Source of the DNA: Bryobacterales bacterium F-183
GTDB taxonomy: Bacteria > Acidobacteriota > Terriglobia > Bryobacterales > Bryobacteraceae
Direction: 5' to 3'
Length of the DNA: 64,000 bases
NCBI GenBank assembly: GCA_016865505.2
Contig: AP025252.1
Location: 4,734,137-4,798,136, forward strand
The translations under genes were made by a program, and so were the position numbers. Each line of letters begins with the position of its first letter. The stretch's first letter is position 1. This document shows positions 20,714-28,977 of this stretch, in pieces. Under the pieces are notes generated by a model, which saw only the letters and a list, made by a program, of their open reading frames with translations, did no database searches and was not told the DNA's origin.

Positions 20714-20998
20714 ATGGCAACTCAACCGAACACGCGGAAGCGGGCCGAAGTCATCAATATTCGCGCATCGCAGCGTCAGAAGGCGATGATTGATCAAGCG
20801 GCTCAGAGCCTCGGCCGAACCCGGTCTGACTTTATGTTGGAATCCGCGTGCCGCGAAGCGCAATCGGTGTTACTCGATCGCACGCACTTTACACTGGAAC
20901 CAGCCACTTTCAGGCGTTTTCTGGCCGAATTGGATCGCCCGCCGCGCGAGAATGCCAAGCTACGCAAGCTGCTCAGTACTCCGGCGCCGTGGGATTGA
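20714..20998 (+). CDS. DUF1778 ribbon-helix-helix antitoxin (TacA-like)
   Basis: A 94-residue protein. The N-terminal ribbon-helix-helix (EVINIRASQRQKAMIDQAAQ, then RTRSDFMLESACREAQ) binds DNA in DUF1778 antitoxins. The C-terminal tail (FTLEPATFRRFLAELDRPP) is the conserved region that wraps the acetyltransferase toxin. The gene overlaps the following GNAT gene, the usual order of TacA-TacT/AtaR-AtaT modules. Confidence 0.88.
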   Translation: MATQPNTRKRAEVINIRASQRQKAMIDQAAQSLGRTRSDFMLESACREAQSVLLDRTHFTLEPATFRRFLAELDRPPRENAKLRKLLSTPAPWD

Positions 20999-21489
20999 TC
21001 TCGGCACCGGAACGGCTCCAGCCAGAACACGACTTGTCACGGTTCGACTCTGGCGAGCCGATTCTCGACCAATGGCTTCGCAAACGCGCACTGGGGAATG
21101 AGTCCTCCGGTGCGTCTCGTACCTACGTCATCCACATGAATGGCATCGTCGTTGGCTATTACAGCTTGGCCGTAGGCTCGATTGCGCACTCGCAAACTCC
21201 CGGCCGCATCCGGCGTAACATGCCCGATCCCATTCCTGCCATGATTCTGGGGCGATTGGCCGTAGACCGCACCCAGCAAGGTTCCGGCTTGGGCAGCGCC
21301 TTGTTGCGCGACGCGATTCTGCGCACGTTTCAGGCCGCGGAGATTGCAGGTATCCGCGTGATGCTCGTGCACGCGATCTCCGAGCGAGCTCGCAAATTTT
21401 ATATGGATCGGGGCTTCTTGGCGTCGCTGGTGGATCCGTTGACGGTGATGATCTCGCTGCAGGAAATCAGCCGGACACTTCCGCAATAA
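20989..21489 (+). CDS. GNAT acetyltransferase toxin (TacT/AtaT-like)
   Basis: A 166-residue GNAT-fold protein beginning GLISAPERLQPEHDLSRFDSGE and containing the toxin-type FDSGEPILDQWLRKRA, the acetyl-CoA loop RLAVDRTQQGSGLGSALLRDA and ARKFYMDRGF. Family members acetylate aminoacyl-tRNA and stop translation. GTG 20989 (10-bp overlap with the antitoxin) or TTG 20995 is the likely start; the frame is open upstream but only as a shadow of the antitoxin. The 3' end overlaps the convergent gene by 23 bp. Confidence 0.87.
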   Translation: MGLISAPERLQPEHDLSRFDSGEPILDQWLRKRALGNESSGASRTYVIHMNGIVVGYYSLAVGSIAHSQTPGRIRRNMPDPIPAMILGRLAVDRTQQGSGLGSALLRDAILRTFQAAEIAGIRVMLVHAISERARKFYMDRGFLASLVDPLTVMISLQEISRTLPQ

Positions 21490-22330
21490 AGCTCGCCACG
21501 AGCTTCCGGATCTCATCCGGCGGCAGGTTGTACCTCGCCGTACCGTCTGCGACGCCCATATTGCTGCTGATCACAAAGCCACGTACACCGGACTTGGCCA
21601 GCTTTTTGGCCTGCGCCGCGTGCAGACCTCCGACCACCTGCATCGGCACCTGCTTGCCGACACGCTCGAACACCGCACGTGCGACTTCGCCCAGGTAATC
21701 GTTCTCAATCAGCTTCGGATTGGCGCGGCGGGTGTCCACCTGCAGATGGATTCCTACGGCATCGACGCCGGCGTCGATCATCCGCTGTGCGATCTCGCCG
21801 GCCTGCGCCGCGGGACCCTGATGCGGAATCATGACGTCTGCAAACACCAGCCTCGGCATATTGGGATTGGCCTTGCGGAACTCATCGCGGACGGCGCAGA
21901 TCGCCTTGGCGCTATCGACACCGGAGAGCGCCAGAAAGTCGATGACATTCGCGCCGCCCGAGTAGACGGCGCGAGCCTCGCCGCCACCGCCGTCCATAGT
22001 CTTCATGTCGGCCAGTAGAATGGCGTCGGGAAAGCGCTTGCGAAACGCGGGTACGACATTGGCGACACCTTGGGTCTTCAAAAGTGGGGTACCCATCTCG
22101 ATGATGTCGGCGCCTCCGGCGAGTGCCGCCGTAGCGACGGTAAGACCGAGGTCGATGGTGTTGACATCCACGGAGATCTGGAACGAAAAGCGTCTTTTGA
22201 GGCGGTCGATCAGCTGTGCCGATGCCGGGTGGTGCGGCATCGGCTGGCCCCATGCGGTGCAGGCGACGAGAGCAGCACCCGCACCAAGAAACGAACGGCG
22301 AGTATGAGATTGCGGTCGTAGATCACGCAT
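21467..22330 (-). CDS. HUMPS-family (3-hexulose-6-phosphate synthase-like) protein with Tat signal
   Basis: From ATG 22330 this is a 287-residue protein. The first part is a twin-arginine signal (HTRRSFLGAGAALVACTAW). The rest is a TIM barrel of the OMP decarboxylase/HPS/KGPDC superfamily: QISVDVNTIDLG, GADIIEMGTPLLKTQG, the hallmark DMKTMDGG (DxKxxD), GGANVIDFLALSG and VVGGLHAAQAKKLAKSGV. HPS normally condenses formaldehyde with ribulose 5-phosphate in the cytoplasm, so an export signal is unexpected. The function may be different. An in-frame ATG 15 bases upstream is possible. Confidence 0.75.
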   Translation of the reverse strand: MRDLRPQSHTRRSFLGAGAALVACTAWGQPMPHHPASAQLIDRLKRRFSFQISVDVNTIDLGLTVATAALAGGADIIEMGTPLLKTQGVANVVPAFRKRFPDAILLADMKTMDGGGGEARAVYSGGANVIDFLALSGVDSAKAICAVRDEFRKANPNMPRLVFADVMIPHQGPAAQAGEIAQRMIDAGVDAVGIHLQVDTRRANPKLIENDYLGEVARAVFERVGKQVPMQVVGGLHAAQAKKLAKSGVRGFVISSNMGVADGTARYNLPPDEIRKLVASFIAEVSG

Positions 22331-22414
22331 GAATGGCACCAGCATTCTATCGGAAACGAATGTGCCGCCGCGGTCCCCTTGCCTCGCGGGGCCGGGGGGC
22401 ATAACCTAGTGGCC

Positions 22415-23047
22415 ATGAAACAGGCGATTGTCGTATGGCTGGCGTTTGCCGCCTCGGTGGTGGCCTCACCGATCAACACACTAGCCGGCAACTGGGTCGG
22501 CGGTGGACCAACCTTCACTCTCGGCTACGGCCTGGGCGACATCTGGATCGGGCCATCGCTTCGAATCGCTGGCACGATTACTTCTGTGCCGTCGTTCCTG
22601 ACTGGTCCGCCGTGTAGCGCGAGTGATGGAATCTGCGGTCCACACCAAATTGCGTTCGAACTTATCGTCAACTGGGCAGACTTGGGGCTCAGCGCTGGTC
22701 CAACCCGGGTGATTGTGGAAGACTTCTTAGCTCTTCCTCCGGGCGTTCGCCTGTGGACGGGCAATGACGTTCATGAGATCGACTCTACCTTTGTTCGGTG
22801 GGTTACTCGTACCTCTGCGGACCCTCGCGGAAGCCTCGAGTACCCTTGGGGTGTAACGTACGTGGCGCCGCGGTCGATCCCCAGTACAGTACGCTTTTAC
22901 GCATACAGCAACCAGCCTTTCAGTCTGTCGCCCAATCTGGTGGAAACAGCGTCGCCGGAACCGTCGACCATGGTGGCTGGAGTCGCAATCTGCATCGTTG
23001 GGGTGGCGCATTGGCGCCGCCGGCGTCGAATATCCGGCGTCATTTGA
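22415..23047 (+). CDS. PEP-CTERM sorting domain protein
   Basis: A 210-residue exported protein: signal peptide (IVVWLAFAASVVAS), a beta-rich extracellular part with a possible disulphide (CSASDGIC), and a C-terminal PEP-CTERM tripartite tail (SPEPSTMVAGVAICIVGV then WRRRRR). The tail directs proteins to exosortase processing and the cell surface or exopolysaccharide. No exosortase gene is in the window. The -35 box of the ribosomal protein promoter overlaps its stop codon. Confidence 0.78.
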   Translation: MKQAIVVWLAFAASVVASPINTLAGNWVGGGPTFTLGYGLGDIWIGPSLRIAGTITSVPSFLTGPPCSASDGICGPHQIAFELIVNWADLGLSAGPTRVIVEDFLALPPGVRLWTGNDVHEIDSTFVRWVTRTSADPRGSLEYPWGVTYVAPRSIPSTVRFYAYSNQPFSLSPNLVETASPEPSTMVAGVAICIVGVAHWRRRRRISGVI

Positions 23048-23073
23048 CACTAACTTCAGCTATTCGCTACACT
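23044..23073 (+). promoter_or_regulatory. Promoter of the rplM-rpsI operon
   Basis: TTGACA at 23044-23049 and TACACT at 23068-23073 are 18 bp apart, predicting a start near 23080. TTGACA overlaps the TGA of the preceding PEP-CTERM gene. This is a strong match for a housekeeping promoter in front of ribosomal protein genes. Confidence 0.65.
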
Positions 23074-23079
23074 TATCAG

Positions 23080-23096
23080 AGGTCTCGACGAGACCT
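23080..23096 (+). promoter_or_regulatory. Hairpin at the 5' end of the rplM leader
   Basis: A perfect 7-bp stem (AGGTCTC at 23080-23086 with GAGACCT at 23090-23096) with a GAC loop begins right at the predicted transcription start and ends 20 bases before the rplM ATG. L13 leaders in other phyla regulate this operon by protein feedback; this hairpin may do the same or may protect the 5' end. Confidence 0.45.
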
Positions 23097-23116
23097 ACCG
23101 GAGTACGTCTGTCCCA

Positions 23117-23548
23117 ATGAAAACTGAATTTCCGTCAAAGGAAGGCATTGAGCGTTCCTGGCACGTTATCGACGCCAAGGATCTGGTGCTGGGCCGGGTC
23201 GCTTCCCTCGCAGCTAAGTTGTTGATGGGTAAGCACAAACCGATCTATACCACCTTTCTCGACACAGGCGATCATGTGATCGTTCTGAACGCCTCCAAAG
23301 TGCGGTTGACGGGCCGCAAAGAAGAACAAAAGATGTATCGCTATCACACCGGGTATCCCGGTGGACTGGTCGAGCGCACCGCCAAGGATCAACGCGCCAC
23401 CCGGCCGGTAAAGATGTTGGAAGATGCCATCGCGGGTATGCTGCCCAAATCCAAGCTGGGCAAGCAAATGTACCGGAAGCTGAACGTGTATGCGGGCGAT
23501 AAGCACCCTCATGCCGCGCAGAAGCCGACTGCTATGGCTGTGAATTAA
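23117..23548 (+). CDS. rplM: 50S ribosomal protein L13
   Basis: A 143-residue protein with the L13 pattern: RSWHVIDAKDLVLGRVASLAA, LMGKHKPIYTTFLDTGDHV, the conserved YRHTGYPGG-type segment (here YHTGYPGGL) and KMYRKLNVYAGDKHPHAAQ. First gene of the usual L13-S9 operon, 16 bp before rpsI. A GGAG at 23100-23103 lies rather far (13 bases) from the ATG, so the leader structure may matter for initiation. Confidence 0.97.
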   Translation: MKTEFPSKEGIERSWHVIDAKDLVLGRVASLAAKLLMGKHKPIYTTFLDTGDHVIVLNASKVRLTGRKEEQKMYRYHTGYPGGLVERTAKDQRATRPVKMLEDAIAGMLPKSKLGKQMYRKLNVYAGDKHPHAAQKPTAMAVN

Positions 23549-23564
23549 GTAGTTAAGGAATAGA

Positions 23565-23963
23565 ATGGCAGCAGCAATCCAGCAGAATGTGGCGACCGGA
23601 CGGCGGAAGCGGGCTGTGGCCCGCGTATTCTTGCGCTCCGGCAAGGGTACTATCACCGTTAACAATCGCCCGTTTGAGAACTACTTCGTCAGCGAAGCGT
23701 CCCGTATGTTGGTTCGCTCTCCGTTGCTCGCCACTGAAATGGCGGACAAGTTCGACGTGTTGATTCTTGCCGATGGCGGCGGACCTCAGGGTCAGGCCGG
23801 CGCGGCGCGCATGGGTATCGCCCGTGCGCTCACCGAATTCAACGCCGAACTTCGCGGGAAGTTGAAGTCCCTGGGCTTCCTCACCCGCGATGCACGTGAG
23901 CACGAACGCAAGAAGTACGGTCAAAAAGGCGCCCGCAAGCGGTTCCAGTTCTCCAAGCGCTAA
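23565..23963 (+). CDS. rpsI: 30S ribosomal protein S9
   Basis: A 132-residue protein with the S9 motifs [44 protein letters not shown] and the basic C-terminus [17 protein letters not shown] that reaches the P-site tRNA. Shine-Dalgarno AAGGA precedes the ATG at normal spacing. Second gene of the L13-S9 operon. Confidence 0.97.
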   Translation: MAAAIQQNVATGRRKRAVARVFLRSGKGTITVNNRPFENYFVSEASRMLVRSPLLATEMADKFDVLILADGGGPQGQAGAARMGIARALTEFNAELRGKLKSLGFLTRDAREHERKKYGQKGARKRFQFSKR

Positions 23964-23990
23964 TACACCGATTTCCCTTCCTTTTCGATC

Positions 23991-24028
23991 GGGAGGCGAA
24001 TGGCTCTTCAACAAGCTTTTCGCCTCCC
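23991..24028 (+). terminator. Long-stem hairpin between rpsI and rpsB
   Basis: A perfect 10-bp stem (GGGAGGCGAA at 23991-24000 with TTCGCCTCCC at 24019-24028) encloses an 18-base loop. No U-tract follows, so it may be a terminator of the L13-S9 transcript, an mRNA 3'-end stabiliser, or part of an S2 leader. It is the only notable structure in the 183-bp gap before rpsB. Confidence 0.5.
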
Positions 24029-24134
24029 GCATTCGAGTGTCTGTGGTACACCCTTTAACCCCGGCATAGGAATCACGCTGCAAATCTCGCTTTGGGCCGC
24101 AGCACGTTGATTTGGCCGGTTTGCGAACGAATGA

Positions 24135-24141
24135 AGAGGAG
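24135..24141 (+). promoter_or_regulatory. Shine-Dalgarno that sets a TTG start for rpsB
   Basis: AGAGGAG at 24135-24141 lies 5 bases before TTG 24147. The next ATG (24162) is 20 bases away, too far for this site. This supports the TTG start and the N-terminus [12 protein letters not shown]. Confidence 0.7.
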
Positions 24142-24146
24142 TTTCA

Positions 24147-25055
24147 TTGCCTTCGATTAGTATGAAAGAATTGCTCGAAGCTGGCGTTCACTTCGGGCAC
24201 CAGACCAAGCGCTGGAATCCAAAGATGAAAGAGTACATCTTTGGCGAACGTAACGGTATCTACATCATCGACCTCCAGAAGACGCTGAAGCTCTTCAAGG
24301 ACGCGATGCGGTTTGTCGGCGAAATGGCCGCGCAGGGTAAGACGATCATGTTCGTCGGCACCAAGCGCCAGGCGCAGGAAGCGATTGCCGAAGAAGCCGG
24401 ACGCTGCGGACAGTACTACGTCAACAACCGTTGGTTGGGCGGCCTGCTCACCAACATGGTGACCGTACAGCGCTCCATCAAGCGCCTCAAAGAGCTCGAC
24501 GCCATGGCGAACGAGCAGATGTGGGAAGGCCGCGCCAAGAAGGAAGTCATCCGTCTGGAGCGCGAGCGCAAGAGCCTGCAGCAGAACCTGGCCGGCATCA
24601 AGGAAATGCAGGGTCTGCCGGACGTGATGTTCGTCGTGGACTCGAACAAGGAATCGATCGCCGTCGCCGAAGCCCGCAAGCTGGGTATTCCGGTTGTCGC
24701 CGTGGTGGACACCAACTGCGATCCGGAAGAAGTCGATTACGTGATCCCGGGCAATGACGACGCTCTGCGCGCCATCCGCCTGTTCACCACCAAGATCGCC
24801 GATGCCGTGGTTGAGGGTCGCGCACTGGCCACCGAACACGAATTTACGGCTGAGAAGCTGGTGAGCGAAGAAGGGCAGATGGAAGAGCAGCTTCCTGCCG
24901 AGTTCTCGCAGTATTCCGATCCCAACTACGCCGCGCAGCTGATGGCCGAAACGCTGTCTTCCACCGCGCCGGCTGAAGAAGCCCAGCCGCCCAAGAAGGG
25001 CCCGGCTTCCGACAAAGCCGCTACCTCTGAAGCGCCCGCCGCCGAGAACCAGTAG
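24147..25055 (+). CDS. rpsB: 30S ribosomal protein S2
   Basis: A 302-residue S2 protein: [60 protein letters not shown] and [14 protein letters not shown] are all family signatures. It is longer than the roughly 240 residues of E. coli S2 because of an Ala/Glu/Pro-rich C-terminal tail ([20 protein letters not shown]), probably disordered. It uses a TTG start. rpsB is followed by tsf as in most bacteria. Confidence 0.96.
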   Translation: MPSISMKELLEAGVHFGHQTKRWNPKMKEYIFGERNGIYIIDLQKTLKLFKDAMRFVGEMAAQGKTIMFVGTKRQAQEAIAEEAGRCGQYYVNNRWLGGLLTNMVTVQRSIKRLKELDAMANEQMWEGRAKKEVIRLERERKSLQQNLAGIKEMQGLPDVMFVVDSNKESIAVAEARKLGIPVVAVVDTNCDPEEVDYVIPGNDDALRAIRLFTTKIADAVVEGRALATEHEFTAEKLVSEEGQMEEQLPAEFSQYSDPNYAAQLMAETLSSTAPAEEAQPPKKGPASDKAATSEAPAAENQ

Positions 25056-25138
25056 GTTCTCGCGCGGCCGGTGGCCGCACCTCAACAGCGCGGCAATCGC
25101 TCCGTAACATCGTCCTCGAAACACACTACAGGAGAACT

Positions 25139-26038
25139 ATGTCTGAAATCAGCGCACAACTCGTGAAGCAACTGCGCGAGGCCACGGGCGCGGGCATGAT
25201 GGAATGCAAGAAGGCGCTTGTCGAAGCCAACGGCAGCCTCGAAGAGGCGATCGTCATCCTTCGTAAGCGCGGTCTCGCCTCCGCTGCCAAGAAATCTTCT
25301 CGCGCCACCAAGCAGGGTCTTATCGTTACCCAGCTCGGCGAAGGCGGCAAGTCCGGCGCGATGGTTGAAGTGAATTGCGAGTCCGACTTTGTGGCCCGCA
25401 CCGACGACTTCCAGGCGCTCGCCGGCGAACTCGCCTCCAAGGTCGTCAACGGCAACTTTGCCGACGTACCCGAACTCCTCGGCGCCGCTCACGGCGAAGC
25501 CAAGGTGGAAGATGCCCTTAAGGCAACGATCGCCAAGCTTGGCGAAAACATCTCCATCGCCCGCTTCGGCAAGTTCGAAGGCGGCAATGGCGTTGTCGGC
25601 AGCTACATCCATCCTGGTGCGCAGCTCGGCGTACTTCTGGAACTGACCTCGCCCAACGCCGAAGCCGGCGCCAATGCGGACTTCCAGGAACTGCTGAAGG
25701 ACGTCGCCATGCAGATCGCCGCGGTGGACCCCAAGTTCATCCGTCGTGAAGACGTGACGCCCGAAGCCATCGAGAAGGAAAAGGAAATCCAGAAGGCGCG
25801 CGTGATCGCCGAAGGTAAGCCCGAAAAAGTAGCGGAAAAGATCGTGGAAGGCCGTATGGGCAAGTTCTACGAAGAGATCTGCCTGCTCGAACAGCCGTTC
25901 ATCAAGGACGGTTCGGTCTCCGTTGGCGAACTGCTCAAGCAGAAGGGTAAGGCGCTCGGTGGCGACATCGGCGTACACCGCTTCGTCCGATTCAAGGTCG
26001 GCGAGACGGCTCTGCAAGAAACCGCAGCAGAAGAGTAA
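25139..26038 (+). CDS. tsf: Elongation factor Ts
   Basis: A 299-residue guanine-nucleotide exchange factor for EF-Tu. The N-terminal UBA-like module is [19 protein letters not shown], followed by the family signature [15 protein letters not shown] and a C-terminal [10 protein letters not shown] good AGGAGA site precedes the ATG. It follows rpsB by 83 bp and is closed by a rho-independent terminator. Confidence 0.97.
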   Translation: MSEISAQLVKQLREATGAGMMECKKALVEANGSLEEAIVILRKRGLASAAKKSSRATKQGLIVTQLGEGGKSGAMVEVNCESDFVARTDDFQALAGELASKVVNGNFADVPELLGAAHGEAKVEDALKATIAKLGENISIARFGKFEGGNGVVGSYIHPGAQLGVLLELTSPNAEAGANADFQELLKDVAMQIAAVDPKFIRREDVTPEAIEKEKEIQKARVIAEGKPEKVAEKIVEGRMGKFYEEICLLEQPFIKDGSVSVGELLKQKGKALGGDIGVHRFVRFKVGETALQETAAEE

Positions 26039-26047
26039 ACAACCAAG

Positions 26048-26076
26048 GGGGGACGGCGACACACCGTCCCCCTTTT
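26048..26076 (+). terminator. Rho-independent terminator after tsf
   Basis: A 9-bp GC-rich stem (GGGGGACGG at 26048-26056 with CCGTCCCCC at 26064-26072), loop CGACACA, and a TTTT run at 26073-26076. It separates rpsB-tsf from pyrH-frr, which start only 37 bp later. Confidence 0.8.
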
Positions 26077-26112
26077 CCGTATCGACCCGAGCGTCAGGCG
26101 ACCACCACCAAC

Positions 26113-26823
26113 ATGACTACCCAGTACAAGCGAATTCTCCTCAAGTTAAGCGGCGAGGCTCTCGCCGGCAAAGACAAGTTCGGCCTGGATCCGGCGTCTG
26201 TACAGGCGCTGGCCGCTGAGGTGGCAGCCATTGCCGCCCAAGGCGTGCAGGTAGGCCTTGTCATTGGCGGCGGCAACTTCTTCCGCGGCGTCGCGGCAGC
26301 GGCCAAGAACATGGATCGCGTCACCGGCGACCACATGGGGATGCTCGCTACCGTCATCAACGCCCTGGCGTTTCAGGATGCGCTAGAGAAACAGAATGTC
26401 CCGACGCGCGTCATGACGGCGATCCAGATCCAGCAGGTCGCGGAGCCGTACATTCGCCGCAAGGCGATCCGGCATCTGGAGAAAGGCCGCACGGTGATCT
26501 TTGCCGCTGGAACCTCAAACCCGTACTTCTCTACCGACACCGCCGCCGCGCTACGCGCGCTCGAGATCCACGCCGAAGTGCTGGCCAAGGCAACGGGCGT
26601 CGACGGGGTGTACGACAAGGATCCGCGCAAGCATTCCGATGCCGTGTTTTACGAGACGGTCGGCTACACCGAGGTGCTCAGCAAGAGCCTCGGCGTGATG
26701 GACGCGTCGGCGGTTGCCATGTGCCGCGACAACAGTCTGCCCATTCAGGTTTTCAACCTTCGCACCGCAGGCAATATAATGCGAATGGCGATGGGTGAAG
26801 CAGTTGGTACGCGCATCTGCTAG
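26113..26823 (+). CDS. pyrH: Uridylate kinase (UMP kinase)
   Basis: A 236-residue amino-acid-kinase-fold enzyme converting UMP to UDP. Motifs: [67 protein letters not shown] and [12 protein letters not shown]. Normal length and gene order (tsf-pyrH-frr). No clear Shine-Dalgarno sequence lies before the ATG; the upstream bases are CA-rich. Confidence 0.96.
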   Translation: MTTQYKRILLKLSGEALAGKDKFGLDPASVQALAAEVAAIAAQGVQVGLVIGGGNFFRGVAAAAKNMDRVTGDHMGMLATVINALAFQDALEKQNVPTRVMTAIQIQQVAEPYIRRKAIRHLEKGRTVIFAAGTSNPYFSTDTAAALRALEIHAEVLAKATGVDGVYDKDPRKHSDAVFYETVGYTEVLSKSLGVMDASAVAMCRDNSLPIQVFNLRTAGNIMRMAMGEAVGTRIC

Positions 26824-26868
26824 CAAAAAACAGAGAAACTACAAGTAGAACAGAACAGATTCACTGCT

Positions 26869-27444
26869 ATGTCTAATCCCACAACGGTAAAAGAGATCGA
26901 ATCCGGCGCCAAAAGCCGCATGGAAAAGGCCGTTTCCGACTTGCAGCATGCGATGTCGCAGGTACGCACCGGGCGCGCGTCGGTATCGCTGTTGGACAAC
27001 GTCCGTGCCGACTACTACGGTACGCCGACGCCGCTGAACCAGCTTGCGACCTTACACGTCCCCGAGCCCGGCATGATCACGGTCCAGCCCTGGGACGCCT
27101 CGCAGATTTCCGCCATCGAAAAGGCGATTCGTGGCGCCGACCTCGGCCTGAACCCCGGTAACGACGGTAAGCTGATCCGCGTGCCGATTCCGCCGCTCAA
27201 CGAAGAGCGCCGCAAGGAACTGGCCAAGAAGATCCAGCACATCGCCGAAGATCACCGCGTGTCGCTCCGCAACATCCGCCGCGACGCCAACGACAACGTG
27301 AAGAAGCTGCTCAAGGATAAGGCGATCAGCGAAGACGACGATCGCCGTGCGCACGACGAGATTCAGAAGATGACCGACGCGCACATTGCCAAGGTCGACA
27401 CTTTGGCAAAAACGAAGGAAAAAGAGCTGCTCGAAATGAAGTAG
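26869..27444 (+). CDS. frr: Ribosome recycling factor
   Basis: A 191-residue protein with the RRF signatures MEKAVSDLQHAMSQVRTGRAS, YYGTPTPLNQLATLHVPEPG, PWDASQISAIEKAI and VSLRNIRRDANDNVKKLLKD. It dissociates ribosomes after termination together with EF-G. It follows pyrH by 45 bp, the usual order. Confidence 0.97.
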   Translation: MSNPTTVKEIESGAKSRMEKAVSDLQHAMSQVRTGRASVSLLDNVRADYYGTPTPLNQLATLHVPEPGMITVQPWDASQISAIEKAIRGADLGLNPGNDGKLIRVPIPPLNEERRKELAKKIQHIAEDHRVSLRNIRRDANDNVKKLLKDKAISEDDDRRAHDEIQKMTDAHIAKVDTLAKTKEKELLEMK

Positions 27445-27449
27445 TTTTT

Positions 27450-28040
27450 GTGCAAAATCCGCGAACTCTCATCGCAGTCATCATCGTCCTGGTATTTGCC
27501 GTAGCGGTTGAAGGTTATCTGGCCTTCAGCCGCTTCGGCGCATTCGGACAGCGTCACGAACTGCATGCGCCCGCGATTTTGCAGGAAGTCCAACAGCTCA
27601 ACGAACTTTCGACAGTCAAATACTCTATTCAAAAAGTCGTGGGTTTGCGCGAGGATAAGGTGCCGGTTGGATCTGAGTCCATCCTGCTTGTGGTGCAAGG
27701 TACCGTAGTGGCCGGCATCGACCTGAAAGAGCTTGCCGAGCGCGACATTGAGATCCAGAAAGACCGTGTGCTGCTGAAGCTACCGCAGGCCAAGATTCTG
27801 CACGTGTACCTCGACGACAAGCATACGCAGGTTTGGGATCGCAAGGTGACGTGGTGGACGCCCTGGGTACCCTACAACCCGGACCTGGAGCGTCAGGCAC
27901 GCCTGCGCGCGACGGAAGAGATCAGGAAGCAGGCCGAAGAGATGGGGATTCTTCGCGACGCAAAGCGCAACGCCGAGCAAAGTATTCAATCCCTCTTGCG
28001 AACAACAAGCCGGGTTGAGGTAATCTTCCCGCCGAGTTAG
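27450..28040 (+). CDS. DUF4230-type membrane-anchored protein
   Basis: A 196-residue protein starting at GTG 27450, 5 bp after frr. One N-terminal membrane segment (LIAVIIVLVFAVAVEGYLAF) is followed by a DUF4230-like domain: LNELSTVKYSIQKVV, VQGTVVAGIDLKELAERDIEI, LLKLPQAKILHVYLDD, then a helical C-terminus. The function of the family is not known to me; the SPFH-like helical tail suggests a membrane scaffold. Its closeness to frr suggests co-transcription. Confidence 0.75.
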   Translation: MQNPRTLIAVIIVLVFAVAVEGYLAFSRFGAFGQRHELHAPAILQEVQQLNELSTVKYSIQKVVGLREDKVPVGSESILLVVQGTVVAGIDLKELAERDIEIQKDRVLLKLPQAKILHVYLDDKHTQVWDRKVTWWTPWVPYNPDLERQARLRATEEIRKQAEEMGILRDAKRNAEQSIQSLLRTTSRVEVIFPPS

Positions 28041-28061
28041 TCTCCGCATCGCTGGGAAGGA

Positions 28062-28280
28062 TCAGCCGTCGAAGAACTTCTTCAAACGGCGGACGATCGC
28101 GAAGTATACGACCACGATCGCCACGCCGTACGCCACCATCCCTGCGATGAGCAGAGGCGTGTTGCTACCCGATCCCAGCAATACGAGCCCCGCCAGCGCC
28201 GCGATCCAGTACACGAACTCGAACACCTGATCGAGCAGCGTGTACCGGAAGAACGCGCGGATGGCGCGCTTAATTTCCAT
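28062..28280 (-). CDS. Small two-helix membrane protein, 72 aa
   Basis: Two membrane segments (FEFVYWIAALAGLVLLG and IAGMVAYGVAIVVVYFAIV) with positively charged ends (MEIKRAIRAFF; RRLKKFF). The start overlaps the end of the upstream 235-residue gene by 11 bp, so the two are translationally coupled. No family recognised. One reading is an immunity or partner protein for the hydrophobic neighbour. Confidence 0.65.
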   Translation of the reverse strand: MEIKRAIRAFFRYTLLDQVFEFVYWIAALAGLVLLGSGSNTPLLIAGMVAYGVAIVVVYFAIVRRLKKFFDG

Positions 28281-28977
28281 GCGCTTTGCCGTACACGTCC
28301 TTTAGTTCCTGCTCGAACAGAGTCGCATGGTTGGTGGCCATGTCGATGGCGTCCATATACTTGGACATCGGTTCCTCCACCAGGAAGTACAGCATGTCGA
28401 GGCCCTTCTCAGTCCGTAACGCGTCCCATAGCTTCCGGTTGCGGGCTTTCAGGCGCTTGCTTGCCTTGGAAGCTCGCTGACCGACGCCCTGCACCATCAC
28501 CAGCGTGATGACAATGCCTACGCCAGTGGAACCGGCCGCGGCCGATACGCCAAGCTTCGTAGCCAACTGCTTGAACGCCGTACTGGCAGCGATACGGGCG
28601 ATGAGGCGCTTGGCAATCGCTTCGGCGAGCTTTTTGCCGATAATCATGCGCCCTGCCATATAGCCGGCACCGATGGCCGCAGTCTTGTAGATCTTCTGCA
28701 GCGCGTCTTCCGGGAACTTCTCGTAGTACGCCTCAAGAATCCTGGTGATGATCTTGAATAGCGGATTCTCCGGCGCGTCCGGTGCGGACTTTACCAGCGC
28801 GATCAGGATGTCCACGAGGTAGGCGTTCTCGGTGCCGATCTCCGACATCCGCGCCGTGCCGCTCGTCCCAAGTCCCTGCGCGGTACGCTCGACACCGCCC
28901 ACCAAATCCTCACCTACTGATACAACACCCTTGCCAAGCGCAGTTCCGAAATCGATCAAATGGTCCCATGCACCCAT
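28270..28977 (-). CDS. Unknown hydrophobic-core protein, 235 aa
   Basis: From ATG 28977 with AGAGGA upstream. The N-terminus is amphipathic and Gly-rich (GAWDHLIDFGTALGKGVVSV). The centre is helical with KIYKTAAIGAGYMAGRMI. A long Ala/Gly/Val stretch (AASTAFKQLATKLGVSAAAG then STGVGIVITLVMVQGVG) could form a membrane hairpin, and the C-terminus is charged. No signal peptide. I do not recognise the family. The glycine-zipper pattern and the coupled small membrane gene recall pore-forming toxin/immunity pairs, but this is inference only. Confidence 0.6.
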   Translation of the reverse strand: MGAWDHLIDFGTALGKGVVSVGEDLVGGVERTAQGLGTSGTARMSEIGTENAYLVDILIALVKSAPDAPENPLFKIITRILEAYYEKFPEDALQKIYKTAAIGAGYMAGRMIIGKKLAEAIAKRLIARIAASTAFKQLATKLGVSAAAGSTGVGIVITLVMVQGVGQRASKASKRLKARNRKLWDALRTEKGLDMLYFLVEEPMSKYMDAIDMATNHATLFEQELKDVYGKAHGN

